A stretch of DNA of 6,418 nucleotides from Betaproteobacteria bacterium (GTDB lineage Bacteria > Pseudomonadota > Gammaproteobacteria > Burkholderiales > SG8-39): positions 1-6,418 of the forward strand of contig SHXL01000162.1 of the NCBI GenBank assembly GCA_009693345.1. The letters run 5' to 3'. Positions 1 to 6,265 of the stretch are shown here, in pieces; the first letter of the stretch is position 1; each line of letters opens with the position of its first letter. The position numbers were made by a program, and so were the translations under genes. Below the pieces are notes generated by a model. That model was given only the letters and a program-made list of their open reading frames with translations. It did not search any database and had not been told where the DNA came from.

Positions 1-594
1 CATGCCGCCGCAGGCACCCACCGAGGGGCAGGCGTTTTTCTCGATGCCGATGAAATCCTCCTGGCTCATCCTGCCTGCACTGAAGGCGCCTACCGCCTCG
101 AACGCCGAAACGATGGTCAGATCCACGCCTTTCCACTTCCCCGGCTTGATCGTGCCGCCGTACACGTAGATCCCCGGAACGTTCATGCGCGCCAGCGCCA
201 TCACGCCGCCCGGCATGTTCTTGTCGCAACCGCCGACGACGAGCGCACCGTCCATGGCCTGGCCGTTGACCGAGGTCTCGATCGCATCGGCGATCACTTC
301 GCGCGACACCAGCGAATACTTCATCGCCTCGGTCCCCATGCCGATGCCGTCGGTGATGGTCGGCACGCCGAACACCTGCGGCTTGGCGCCCGCCGCCTCC
401 AGCGCCGCCATCGCGCTGTCGACCAGCGGCTGGATGCCGGCGTTGCACGGGTTCATGGTGGAGTGCCCGTTGGCCACGCCGACGATCGGTTTCTCGAAGT
501 CGCCGTCCTTGAAGCCTACCGCGCGCAGCATGGCGCGGTTGGGCGAGCGGGCCGGACCCTGCGTGATGAGTCGACTTCTGCGGTTGTCAGCCAT
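1..594 (-). CDS. ilvD: Dihydroxy-acid dehydratase, N-terminal 198 residues (partial at window edge)
   Basis: IlvD dehydrates 2,3-dihydroxy-isovalerate and 2,3-dihydroxy-3-methylvalerate to the keto acids that precede valine, isoleucine and leucine; it is a cytosolic Fe-S, Mg-dependent enzyme. The reverse strand reads without a stop from ATG at 594 to the window edge, in frame to base 1. The start reads MADNRRSRLITQGPARSPNR, typical of the family. Visible family landmarks are Cys50 (MNPCNAG), Cys123-Asp124-Lys125 (GGCDKNMPGG) and Cys195 (PSVGACGGM). These three cysteines match the [2Fe-2S] ligands, and Lys125 matches the lysine that is carbamylated to bind the metal. Asp82 (TITDGIG) matches another metal ligand. 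The family is about 560 residues, so roughly 360 lie beyond the window. GGAGG at 601-605, six bases upstream, fixes the start. The gene diverges from lgt. Identification is near certain; only completeness is unknown. Confidence 0.97.
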   Translation of the reverse strand, partial: MADNRRSRLITQGPARSPNRAMLRAVGFKDGDFEKPIVGVANGHSTMNPCNAGIQPLVDSAMAALEAAGAKPQVFGVPTITDGIGMGTEAMKYSLVSREVIADAIETSVNGQAMDGALVVGGCDKNMPGGVMALARMNVPGIYVYGGTIKPGKWKGVDLTIVSAFEAVGAFSAGRMSQEDFIGIEKNACPSVGACGGM

Positions 595-600
595 GCGATT

Positions 601-605
601 CCTCC
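601..605 (-). promoter_or_regulatory. Ribosome binding site of ilvD
   Basis: The reverse strand reads GGAGG here, six bases before the ATG at 594. This is a strong Shine-Dalgarno site at normal spacing and decides the ilvD start. Confidence 0.8.
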
Positions 606-622
606 ACCGACGCTAAAATTGA

Positions 623-628
623 ATTCTA
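623..628 (-). promoter_or_regulatory. Possible -10 element for ilvD
   Basis: The reverse strand reads TAGAAT, five of six matches to TATAAT. It would place the transcript start around 615-617 and give a leader of about 20 bases carrying the GGAGG site. No good -35 hexamer lies 16-18 bases upstream, where only GAAATT-like sequence is seen inside the lgt start region. This is a weak call based on position and the -10 alone. Confidence 0.25.
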
Positions 629-630
629 CC

Positions 631-1407
631 GTGCTGATTCATCCGAATTTCGATCCGGTCGTGTTCTCGCTCGGCCCGCTCGCCGTGCGCTGGTACGGCC
701 TCATGTACCTGCTCGCCTTCGCTTCCTTCTGGTGGCTCGGCACCCGCCGCATTGACGCCGGCCGCGCACCCGTCACGCGCGAACAGCTGGACGACCTGCT
801 GTTCGGCGGCATCGTCGGAGTAATCCTCGGCGGGCGACTGGGCTACGTGCTGTTCTACAAGCCAGGCTACTACCTGTCGCACCCGCTCGAAATTTTCGCC
901 ATCTGGCAGGGCGGCATGTCATTCCACGGCGGCTTTCTTGGCGTGCTCGCCGCAATGTCCTTCGTCGCTTGGCGCCAGCGCGTCAAATGGTGGGACCTGA
1001 TGGACTACGTCGCGCCGCTGGTGCCGATCGGCCTCGGCGCGGGACGCCTCGGCAATTTCATCAACGGCGAATTGTGGGGCCGCGTCACCGATGTTCCGTG
1101 GGGAATGGTATTCCGCGGCGCCGGTCCGCTGCCGCGTCATCCTTCACAGCTCTACCAGATGGCGCTCGAGGGCTTCGCGCTGTTCGCGCTGCTGTGGTGG
1201 TTCTCCTCCCGCCCCCGCCCGCGAATGCAGGTCTCGGCGCTATTCCTCCTCGGCTATGGCGCGTTCCGCTTCATCGGCGAGTTCGCACGAGAACCGGACA
1301 GCTTCCTCGGCTTTCTGGCGCTCGGTTTCTCCATGGGCCAGTGGCTGAGCCTGCCGATGATCCTGGTGGGCATCGGCTTGTTCGCCGCATCGCGCAAAAC
1401 GCGCTGA
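631..1407 (+). CDS. lgt: Prolipoprotein diacylglyceryl transferase
   Basis: Lgt moves diacylglycerol from phosphatidylglycerol to the lipobox cysteine of prolipoproteins in the inner membrane, the first step of lipoprotein maturation. The GTG at 631 gives 258 residues, a usual family length, starting MLIHPNFDPVVFSLGPLAVR as in betaproteobacterial Lgt. The open frame continues upstream, but those residues are antisense to ilvD and unlike Lgt. Family landmarks are Tyr26 in RWYGLMY, His99 in GGMSFHGG and the signature GRLGNFINGELWGR with Arg139, Asn142, Glu147 and Gly150. RHPSQLY (169-175) and Arg213/Glu217 in FRFIGEF follow. By spacing these match E. coli His103, Arg143, Asn146, Glu151, Gly154, Arg239 and Glu243. 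Several hydrophobic segments fit a seven-helix membrane protein. No clear Shine-Dalgarno precedes the GTG, so initiation may be weak. It ends three bases from the convergent oxidoreductase. Confidence 0.97.
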   Translation: MLIHPNFDPVVFSLGPLAVRWYGLMYLLAFASFWWLGTRRIDAGRAPVTREQLDDLLFGGIVGVILGGRLGYVLFYKPGYYLSHPLEIFAIWQGGMSFHGGFLGVLAAMSFVAWRQRVKWWDLMDYVAPLVPIGLGAGRLGNFINGELWGRVTDVPWGMVFRGAGPLPRHPSQLYQMALEGFALFALLWWFSSRPRPRMQVSALFLLGYGAFRFIGEFAREPDSFLGFLALGFSMGQWLSLPMILVGIGLFAASRKTR

Positions 1408-1427
1408 ACCTCAGGTAAGCGCTTTTT
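1401..1427 (+). terminator. Intrinsic terminator of lgt, possibly bidirectional, embedded in both gene ends
   Basis: The outer stem GCGCT (1401-1405) pairs with AGCGC (1418-1422). The inner stem ACC (1408-1410) pairs with GGT (1414-1416) around a three-base loop, with a small GA/A internal bulge. TTTTT follows at 1423-1427. The hairpin contains the lgt stop codon (1405-1407) and the oxidoreductase stop (1411-1413 on the other strand). On the minus strand the same stem is followed by GTTTTG, so it may stop both convergent transcripts. The stem is short, about eight pairs, so efficiency is uncertain. Confidence 0.5.
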
Positions 1428-4281
1428 CCAGAACACGGGCGACATGCAGCGCTTGTCGCTGCGCCCCATGTTCGATCTGGTGCCGGCAGCTGGTTCCGTC
1501 AGCCACGACAAGGGTGCCGGCTGCGGCCTCGCGCACCGCAGGCAGCAGGCTCGCTTCGCCCATCTTCATTGAAATGTCATAGTGCTCCGCCTCGTAGCCG
1601 AAGCTGCCTGCCATGCCGCAGCACGAGGACTCGATCGTCCGCACGTTGAGTCCCGGAACGAGGCGCAGGACATGCTCGACAGCGCCCATTGCCGCAAACG
1701 CCTTCTGATGGCAGTGCCCGTGCAGCAATGCCGCAGCAGCGATCGCTTTCAATTTCAAATTGAGACGGCCGGCGGTTGATTCGTTGGCGAGGAACTCCTC
1801 GAACAGGAACGAATTTTCCGCCAGCGCTTCGGTCCCAGGAAGCAGTACGCCGTACTCGTCACGCAGGGTAAACAGGCAGGAAGGTTCAAGCCCGATGATC
1901 GGGACCCCTTGCGCCAGCCACGGCGCGAGCGCGTCGCGCACGCGCGTCGCTTCCGCCCGCGCTTCGTCCACCAGGCCTGCGGAAAGGAATGTACGGCCGC
2001 AGCAGAGAGGGCGGTTGCCGTGGACCGGGTCGGCCGCGTGCACGCGATAGCCAGCAGCCTGAAGCACCCGGATCGACGCGCGCACGTTTTCGGGCTCGAA
2101 ATAGCGATTGAAGGTATCGACCAGAAGCACCACCTCTCGTGCGCCGCTTTTCGGCCACGCCCGGTCGACGAAGGCATCTCTCCGCCAGGCCGGAAGCGGG
2201 CGCTTGGCCGTGAATCCGGCAAGCCCGCCGAACATCCGCATGCCGAGGTTCGCGAGCGGCGCGACAAATGCCGCATATTCCGCGTAACGCGGAAGATAGG
2301 CCACAGCGCGATCGCGGAGCGTCAGGCCGTGATCTTTGCGGTAGTGGGCGAGGAACTCGATTTTAATGCGCGCCATGTCGACGCCAGTCGGGCACTCGCG
2401 CTTGCAGCCCTTGCACGACACGCACAATTCGAGCGCCTCTTTCACCATCGCAGCGGAATTCATTCCCAGTTGCCCGGAGAGCGCGAGGCGCAGGGTGTTT
2501 GCCCTGCCGCGGGTCAGATGCTGCTCATCCTGCGTAACCCGATACGAGGGACACATGGTGCCGGCATCGAATTTTCGGCAATGGCCGTTGTTGTTGCACA
2601 TCTCGACGGCCTTATCCAGGCCGCCCCATTCCGACCAGTCGAGCGCCGGCGGCGGCGCCTTGGTCTCATAGCCCGGCTTGAAGCGGAACAAGGTCTTGTC
2701 GTCCATCTTCGAAGGTGCAACGATCTTGCCGGGGTTCATGAGCCCGCGCGGGTCGAGCAGTGACTTGATTTCTCCCAGCACCGCAGTGAGCCGCGGGCCG
2801 AAGAAGGGCGCGATCCACTCCGAGCGCACGAGGCCATCGCCATGCTCGCCCGAGTACGCGCCCTTGTACTGCCTGACCATGGCGCAGGCCTCTTCAGCGA
2901 TAGCTCGCATTTTCTCGACGCCGTCGCGCCGCATATCGAGCACCGGCCGCACATGCAGAGTGCCCACCGAAGCATGCGCATACCACGTACCGCGCGTGCC
3001 GTGCTTCTCGAACACCTGCGTCAGACGGTCGGTGTACTCGGCCAAGTGTTCCAGCGGTACCGCGCAATCCTCGATGAACGAGACCGGCTTGCCGTCCCCC
3101 TTCATGGACATCATGATGTTCAGGCCGGCCTTGCGGACTTCCCAGAGATCTTTCTGCTGTTTCGAATCGGTGATTTCGACCACGCTGCCCGGCAGGCCGA
3201 GATCGGCCATCAATTGGACCAAATCCCTTAATTTTTTCTCTTGAAAGGAAGAATCTTCTCCAGAAAATTCGACCAGCAGGATCGCATCCGGTTCGCCCTT
3301 GATGAAAGCATCCACAGTCTTGCGAAAGGCCGCGATATCGCGCGCCAGGCCGATCATGGTGCGGTCCACCAGTTCCACCGCCGAAGGCCCGAGCTTCACG
3401 ATATGTTGCGTGAGTTCCATCGCGGTATGGAATTTCGGGAAATGCACGACACCGAGCGCCCGCGCGGCGGGCAGCGGCGAGAGCTTGAGCAGCAGCTGCT
3501 CCGTCCAGGCGAGCGTGCCTTCGGATCCGACCAGCAGGTGCGCGGCATTCGCATGTGGTGGTCCGAGATGATCGAGGTTGTAGCCGGCGACTTTGCGCAG
3601 GACTTTCGGAAAACGGCTTTCGATTTCGCCTTTTTCCCGTTCGTAAATGCTTTTCAGGCGTGAAACGAGGTCGAGATATTCGGTCGGCCCGGAAGGGCCC
3701 GCCATCGGCCCGAAGCGCCAGCGTCTGCCTTCCACCGTCACCGCGTCTATCGCGAGCACGTTGTGCACCATGTTGCCGTAGGCGATCGAGCGCGAGCCGC
3801 ATGAGTTGTTGCCGGCCATGCCGCCCAGCGTCGCCTGGGCGCTGGTGGATACATCCACCGGAAACCAGAGGCCGAGCGGACGCAGTTTCGCGTTCAGGGT
3901 GTCGAGCACCAATCCCGGCTCAACCAGCGCGGTGCGCGCCTCGGCGTCCACACCGATCAGCCGATTCAGGTATTTCGAGTCATCGATTACCAGAGCGGCG
4001 CCGACCGTCTGGCCGCACTGCGAACTTCCGGCGCCGCGCGGCAGCACCGGCACGCCCGCATCGGCGGCGACCGCGATCGCGGAGCGCGCCGCTTCGGCGC
4101 TACGCGGCACGACAACGCCGATCGGCTCCACCTGATAGATCGAGGCGTCGGTGGAGTAGCGCCCGCGGGAGGCGGCATCGAACAGCACTTCGCCATCGAC
4201 ATTCCTGCGCAGGCGTTGCGCGAGCGCAGAGTCGCCCGGCCGGGCAGCCACCACCTTGACCGGAAACGATGGCGCGCTCAC
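1411..4281 (-). CDS. Fused FAD-binding oxidase / 4Fe-4S / CCG-domain 2-hydroxyacid dehydrogenase (YdiJ-like, GlcD-GlcF fusion)
   Basis: This 956-residue protein combines three parts found separately in glycolate oxidase and GlpC-type enzymes. Residues 40-270 are a PCMH-type FAD domain, with PRGAGSS (81-87), TLGGMAGNNSCGSRS (151-165) and GSEGTL (252-257). Residues 270-520 are an FAD-oxidase C-terminal domain, with Arg383, His436 and His443 (HASVGTLHVRP) and GEHGDG (478-483), the substrate and metal site in D-2-hydroxyacid dehydrogenases. Residues 560-635 carry two [4Fe-4S] motifs: Cys562, 568, 577, then Cys620, 623, 626, 630-Pro. Residues 715-950 hold two CCG units, Cys760-Cys761-Gly and Cys887-Cys888-Gly. 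It probably oxidises a 2-hydroxyacid and passes electrons through the clusters to the respiratory chain at the membrane face; no membrane helix or signal peptide is seen. The GTG start overlaps the gntR stop (GTGA), implying translational coupling. Candidate substrates are glycolate, D-2-hydroxyglutarate, D-lactate and D-glycerate. E. coli YdiJ, about 1018 residues, is the closest known layout. Confidence 0.93.
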   Translation of the reverse strand: MSAPSFPVKVVAARPGDSALAQRLRRNVDGEVLFDAASRGRYSTDASIYQVEPIGVVVPRSAEAARSAIAVAADAGVPVLPRGAGSSQCGQTVGAALVIDDSKYLNRLIGVDAEARTALVEPGLVLDTLNAKLRPLGLWFPVDVSTSAQATLGGMAGNNSCGSRSIAYGNMVHNVLAIDAVTVEGRRWRFGPMAGPSGPTEYLDLVSRLKSIYEREKGEIESRFPKVLRKVAGYNLDHLGPPHANAAHLLVGSEGTLAWTEQLLLKLSPLPAARALGVVHFPKFHTAMELTQHIVKLGPSAVELVDRTMIGLARDIAAFRKTVDAFIKGEPDAILLVEFSGEDSSFQEKKLRDLVQLMADLGLPGSVVEITDSKQQKDLWEVRKAGLNIMMSMKGDGKPVSFIEDCAVPLEHLAEYTDRLTQVFEKHGTRGTWYAHASVGTLHVRPVLDMRRDGVEKMRAIAEEACAMVRQYKGAYSGEHGDGLVRSEWIAPFFGPRLTAVLGEIKSLLDPRGLMNPGKIVAPSKMDDKTLFRFKPGYETKAPPPALDWSEWGGLDKAVEMCNNNGHCRKFDAGTMCPSYRVTQDEQHLTRGRANTLRLALSGQLGMNSAAMVKEALELCVSCKGCKRECPTGVDMARIKIEFLAHYRKDHGLTLRDRAVAYLPRYAEYAAFVAPLANLGMRMFGGLAGFTAKRPLPAWRRDAFVDRAWPKSGAREVVLLVDTFNRYFEPENVRASIRVLQAAGYRVHAADPVHGNRPLCCGRTFLSAGLVDEARAEATRVRDALAPWLAQGVPIIGLEPSCLFTLRDEYGVLLPGTEALAENSFLFEEFLANESTAGRLNLKLKAIAAAALLHGHCHQKAFAAMGAVEHVLRLVPGLNVRTIESSCCGMAGSFGYEAEHYDISMKMGEASLLPAVREAAAGTLVVADGTSCRHQIEHGAQRQALHVARVLEKALT

Positions 4282-4967
4282 GCCGCCTGGCGCGTCGACA
4301 GCGTTTTCAGATCAGCCAGCACGCTGGAAAGTTTATGCGCAAGATGGTCCGAGAGCAGCCCCTTGATGCGTTTGACGTCCCTTGCACTCAAGGCGGCGAG
4401 GATTGCGCCGTGTTCGCGCACGGCCGCGTCCCATCGCTCCTGCGACAGGTTCGCCATATAGCGCGCGCGCCGCACGTTGCCGTTCATTTGCCGGTAGGCA
4501 TTGAACAATACCGCGTTGCCGGAATACTTCACGATTTTCAGGTGGATCGCCTGGTTGAACTTGAAGTAGCCGGCGAGATCGCCGCGTGCATGGTGGGCGA
4601 GCATTTCGTAGTGCAGCGCGCGGATCTCGTTGATCTGGGCCTCGGTCGCGTTCATGCAGGCGAACTCGCCGGCGAGCGCCTCAAGGGCGCCCATCACGGC
4701 AAGGGTTTCTGCCAACCGTACAGGATCCATCTGCGAAACGATGGCGCCGCGGTTCGGCAGCAGCTCGACCAAGCCCTCGGTGGCGAGTACCTTGAAGGCC
4801 TCTCGCAGCGGCGTGCGCGAGACGCCGAGCTGCAGGGTGAGCAGGCGTTCGTTCAACCGGATACCGGCGACGAGCCGCCCTTGGACGATCAGGTCGCGCA
4901 GGCGGTCGGCGGCTTCCTCATGCAGGGGTCGTCGAACGATCGGGGTCAGCTCTTGCGAATTGTTCAT
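4278..4967 (-). CDS. GntR-family transcriptional regulator, FCD (FadR-type) subfamily
   Basis: This is a 229-residue DNA-binding regulator. Residues 14-80 form the winged helix-turn-helix (LHEEAADRLRDLI, then LQLGVSRTPLREAFKVLATEGLVELLPNRGAIV). Residues 85-215 form the all-helical FCD effector domain, which in this family binds small carboxylates, often through a metal held by Asp and three His. Here His142, His186 and His208 are present at family-like spacing, but the usual Asp is Asn138. I chose ATG at 4967; an in-frame TTG 18 bases upstream adds MYSAYK but lies inside the operator and lacks a ribosome site. No Shine-Dalgarno precedes the ATG either. The gene heads an operon with the oxidoreductase (four-base overlap) and is divergent from the aminotransferase. 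GlcC, LldR and related regulators of hydroxyacid genes share this architecture, which suggests a glycolate- or hydroxyacid-type effector; that part is inference. Confidence 0.93.
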   Translation of the reverse strand: MNNSQELTPIVRRPLHEEAADRLRDLIVQGRLVAGIRLNERLLTLQLGVSRTPLREAFKVLATEGLVELLPNRGAIVSQMDPVRLAETLAVMGALEALAGEFACMNATEAQINEIRALHYEMLAHHARGDLAGYFKFNQAIHLKIVKYSGNAVLFNAYRQMNGNVRRARYMANLSQERWDAAVREHGAILAALSARDVKRIKGLLSDHLAHKLSSVLADLKTLSTRQAA

Positions 4968-4988
4968 TTTGTATGCAGAATACAAAAT
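4966..4988. promoter_or_regulatory. Perfect 9-5-9 inverted repeat, probable GntR operator
   Basis: ATTTTGTAT (4966-4974) is an exact reverse complement of ATACAAAAT (4980-4988) around a five-base spacer, GCAGA. A-T-rich palindromes with outer GT and AC steps are the usual targets of GntR/FCD dimers, and these proteins commonly repress their own genes. The site covers the first two bases of the gntR ATG and the proposed gntR -10. A bound dimer would therefore block gntR and the downstream oxidoreductase, and could also influence the divergent aminotransferase. The repeat is seen directly; binding is inferred. Confidence 0.75.
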
Positions 4989-5005
4989 ATCAAGGGTTTA
5001 AGCAA
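4977..5005 (-). promoter_or_regulatory. Candidate sigma-70 promoter of the gntR-oxidoreductase operon
   Basis: On the minus strand TTGCTT (5000-5005) is followed after exactly 17 bases by TATTCT (4977-4982), each with four of six consensus matches. Transcription would start near 4970, only about three bases before the ATG at 4967. That predicts a leaderless or nearly leaderless message and explains the absent Shine-Dalgarno. The -10 lies inside the inverted repeat at 4966-4988, as expected for autorepression. Confidence 0.4.
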
Positions 5006-5031
5006 GAGATATCCCTTATGCTGCGCACAAA

Positions 5032-5037
5032 TAATAT
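5032..5037 (+). promoter_or_regulatory. Possible -10 element of the aminotransferase gene
   Basis: TAATAT sits 27 bases before the aminotransferase ATG in the A-T-rich part of the divergent region. No convincing -35 lies 15-18 bases upstream (ATATCC-like sequence only). If this is the promoter it probably needs an activator. Weak call. Confidence 0.25.
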
Positions 5038-5039
5038 TT

Positions 5040-5049
5040 TTGCATGCAA
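5040..5049. repeat. Ten-base perfect palindrome TTGCATGCAA
   Basis: TTGCATGCAA is its own reverse complement. It lies just upstream of the aminotransferase ribosome site and directly after the possible -10. The stretch 5036-5048 resembles the left part of the operator at 4966-4977 (ATTTTTGCATGCA against ATTTTGTATGCA, one gap and one C/T change). It could be a second, weaker site for the same regulator, but a ten-base palindrome can occur by chance. Confidence 0.3.
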
Positions 5050-5053
5050 TCTT

Positions 5054-5058
5054 AGGAG
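5054..5058 (+). promoter_or_regulatory. Ribosome binding site of the aminotransferase
   Basis: AGGAG lies six bases before ATG at 5065. It is a strong site and fixes the start. By contrast, no such site precedes the divergent gntR. Confidence 0.8.
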
Positions 5059-5064
5059 CCAAGG

Positions 5065-6261
5065 ATGACTCGAAACGCCGGACGCCATTTCCTTCAGATC
5101 CCGGGACCGACCAACGTTCCCGACCGGGTGCTGCGAGCCATTGATTTCCCGACCATGGACCACCGCAGTCCGGCCTTCGGGTCGCTCGGCAAGGAAGTCC
5201 TCGAAGGAATGAAGCGCGTCTTCAGGACCGACAGCCCGGTGGTCATTTATCCGGCTTCGGGAACCGGCGCCTGGGAGGCTGCGTTGGCAAATACGCTGTC
5301 CCCTGGCGACCGGGTATTGATGTACGAGACCGGGCATTTCGCGACGCTATGGCAGAAGATGGCCAAGCGGCTCAGCCTTGAGTCCGAGTTCATTGCCGGT
5401 GACTGGCGCAGCGGCGCCGACCCGCAGGCGATCGAGTCCCGGCTGCGCGAGGACAAGGAGCACCGCATCAAGGCCGTGTGCATAGTGCACAACGAAACCG
5501 CGACCGGAGTGGTATCGCGCATAGCAGAGGTGCGGCGCGCAATCGATGCCGCGAAACACCCGGCGCTCTATCTGGTGGACACGATCTCCTCGCTTGGCTC
5601 GATTGACTACCGGCACGACGAATGGGGCGTGGATGTAACCGTCGGCGGCTCGCAGAAGGGCTTGATGCTGCCGCCCGGGCTTTCCTTCAATGCGGTTTCA
5701 GAGAAAGCGCTCGCGGCCTCGAAGACCGCGAAGATGCCCCGCAGTTACTGGGACTGGGGCGAGATGATCGCCAGCAACAAGGACGGCTACTTCCCGTACA
5801 CGCCCGCGACCAACCTGCTCTACGGGCTGCGCGAAGCGCTGAAAATGCTCCTCGAGGAAGAAGGTCTGGAAAACGTATTCGCGCGCCATCAACGGCACGC
5901 CGAGGGCACGCGGCGCGCGGTGCGCGCCTGGGGGCTGGAAGTGCTTGCGAAGAATCCCGCCGAGTACTCTTCCTCACTCACTGCGGTACTGATGCCTGCC
6001 GGGCACGATGCGGACAAGGCCCGCAAAATCATCCTGGAAAATTTCGATATGTCGCTCGGCACGGGACTGGGCAAGCTTGCGGGCAAGGTATTTCGCATCG
6101 GCCATCTGGGCGATTTCAACGATCTGACCCTGATGGGCACGCTCGCGGGATGCGAGATGGGATTGCAGCTCGCCGGAGTACCGGTCAGAAAGGAAGGCGT
6201 GCAGGCCGCGATGGCCTACCTCGCCGAATGTCACGCCAACCCGGCGCGCGCTGCCGCCTGA
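5065..6261 (+). CDS. Serine-glyoxylate aminotransferase (AGXT / SgaA-like, class V PLP enzyme)
   Basis: This 398-residue class V aminotransferase probably moves the amino group of serine (or alanine) to glyoxylate, giving glycine and hydroxypyruvate, in the cytosol. It closely resembles remembered plant peroxisomal AGT1 and bacterial serine-cycle SgaA. Shared stretches include IPGPTNVPDRVLRA (12-25), SGTGAWEAALANTLSPGDR (65-83), KAVCIVHNETATGV (136-149) and KVFRIGHLG (341-349). Lys198 in GGSQKGL is the PLP lysine and Asp172 (LVDTISS) the residue facing the pyridine nitrogen. The SGTG loop holds the phosphate, and Arg344 should bind the substrate carboxylate. Length is typical and the frame is intact. 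It is transcribed away from the gntR-oxidoreductase operon through a shared 97-base control region. Serine:glyoxylate, alanine:glyoxylate and serine:pyruvate activities cannot be separated from sequence alone; the plant-like motifs favour serine-glyoxylate. Hydroxypyruvate would normally be reduced to glycerate, but no such gene lies in the window. Confidence 0.93.
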   Translation: MTRNAGRHFLQIPGPTNVPDRVLRAIDFPTMDHRSPAFGSLGKEVLEGMKRVFRTDSPVVIYPASGTGAWEAALANTLSPGDRVLMYETGHFATLWQKMAKRLSLESEFIAGDWRSGADPQAIESRLREDKEHRIKAVCIVHNETATGVVSRIAEVRRAIDAAKHPALYLVDTISSLGSIDYRHDEWGVDVTVGGSQKGLMLPPGLSFNAVSEKALAASKTAKMPRSYWDWGEMIASNKDGYFPYTPATNLLYGLREALKMLLEEEGLENVFARHQRHAEGTRRAVRAWGLEVLAKNPAEYSSSLTAVLMPAGHDADKARKIILENFDMSLGTGLGKLAGKVFRIGHLGDFNDLTLMGTLAGCEMGLQLAGVPVRKEGVQAAMAYLAECHANPARAAA

Positions 6262-6265
6262 ATCA

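Noticed and set aside
185..616. 143-codon plus-strand ORF over ilvD
   Set aside because: Mirror frame of ilvD on the opposite strand; the peptide is low in complexity with no family resemblance.
584..619. Possible lgt promoter TTGTCA (584-589) with TAAAAT (614-619)
   Set aside because: The spacer would be 24 bases, too long for a sigma-70 promoter.
463..630. Open frame extending lgt upstream by 56 codons
   Set aside because: It is antisense to the certain ilvD coding region and unlike Lgt; family alignment puts the start at GTG 631.
1909..2763. 284-codon plus-strand ORF opposite the oxidoreductase
   Set aside because: The long open antisense frame follows from high-GC codon use of the real gene, whose Fe-S and CCG motifs are read from the other strand.
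2894..3802. 302-codon minus-strand ORF in another frame of the oxidoreductase
   Set aside because: Arg/Gly/Ala-rich shadow with no recognisable motif; the true frame carries all the FAD-domain motifs.
4968..4985. TTG start at 4985 adding six residues to gntR
   Set aside because: It lies inside the inverted repeat and has no ribosome site; the added MYSAYK is merely the translated operator. ATG 4967 is simpler.
5004..5017. Imperfect palindrome AAGAGATATCCCTT
   Set aside because: One mismatched pair in fourteen bases and no similarity to the main operator; too weak to call a site.
4269..5144. 291-codon plus-strand ORF spanning gntR antisense and the divergent region
   Set aside because: It overlaps a clear GntR/FCD protein and the aminotransferase start with its strong ribosome site, and its peptide resembles no family.
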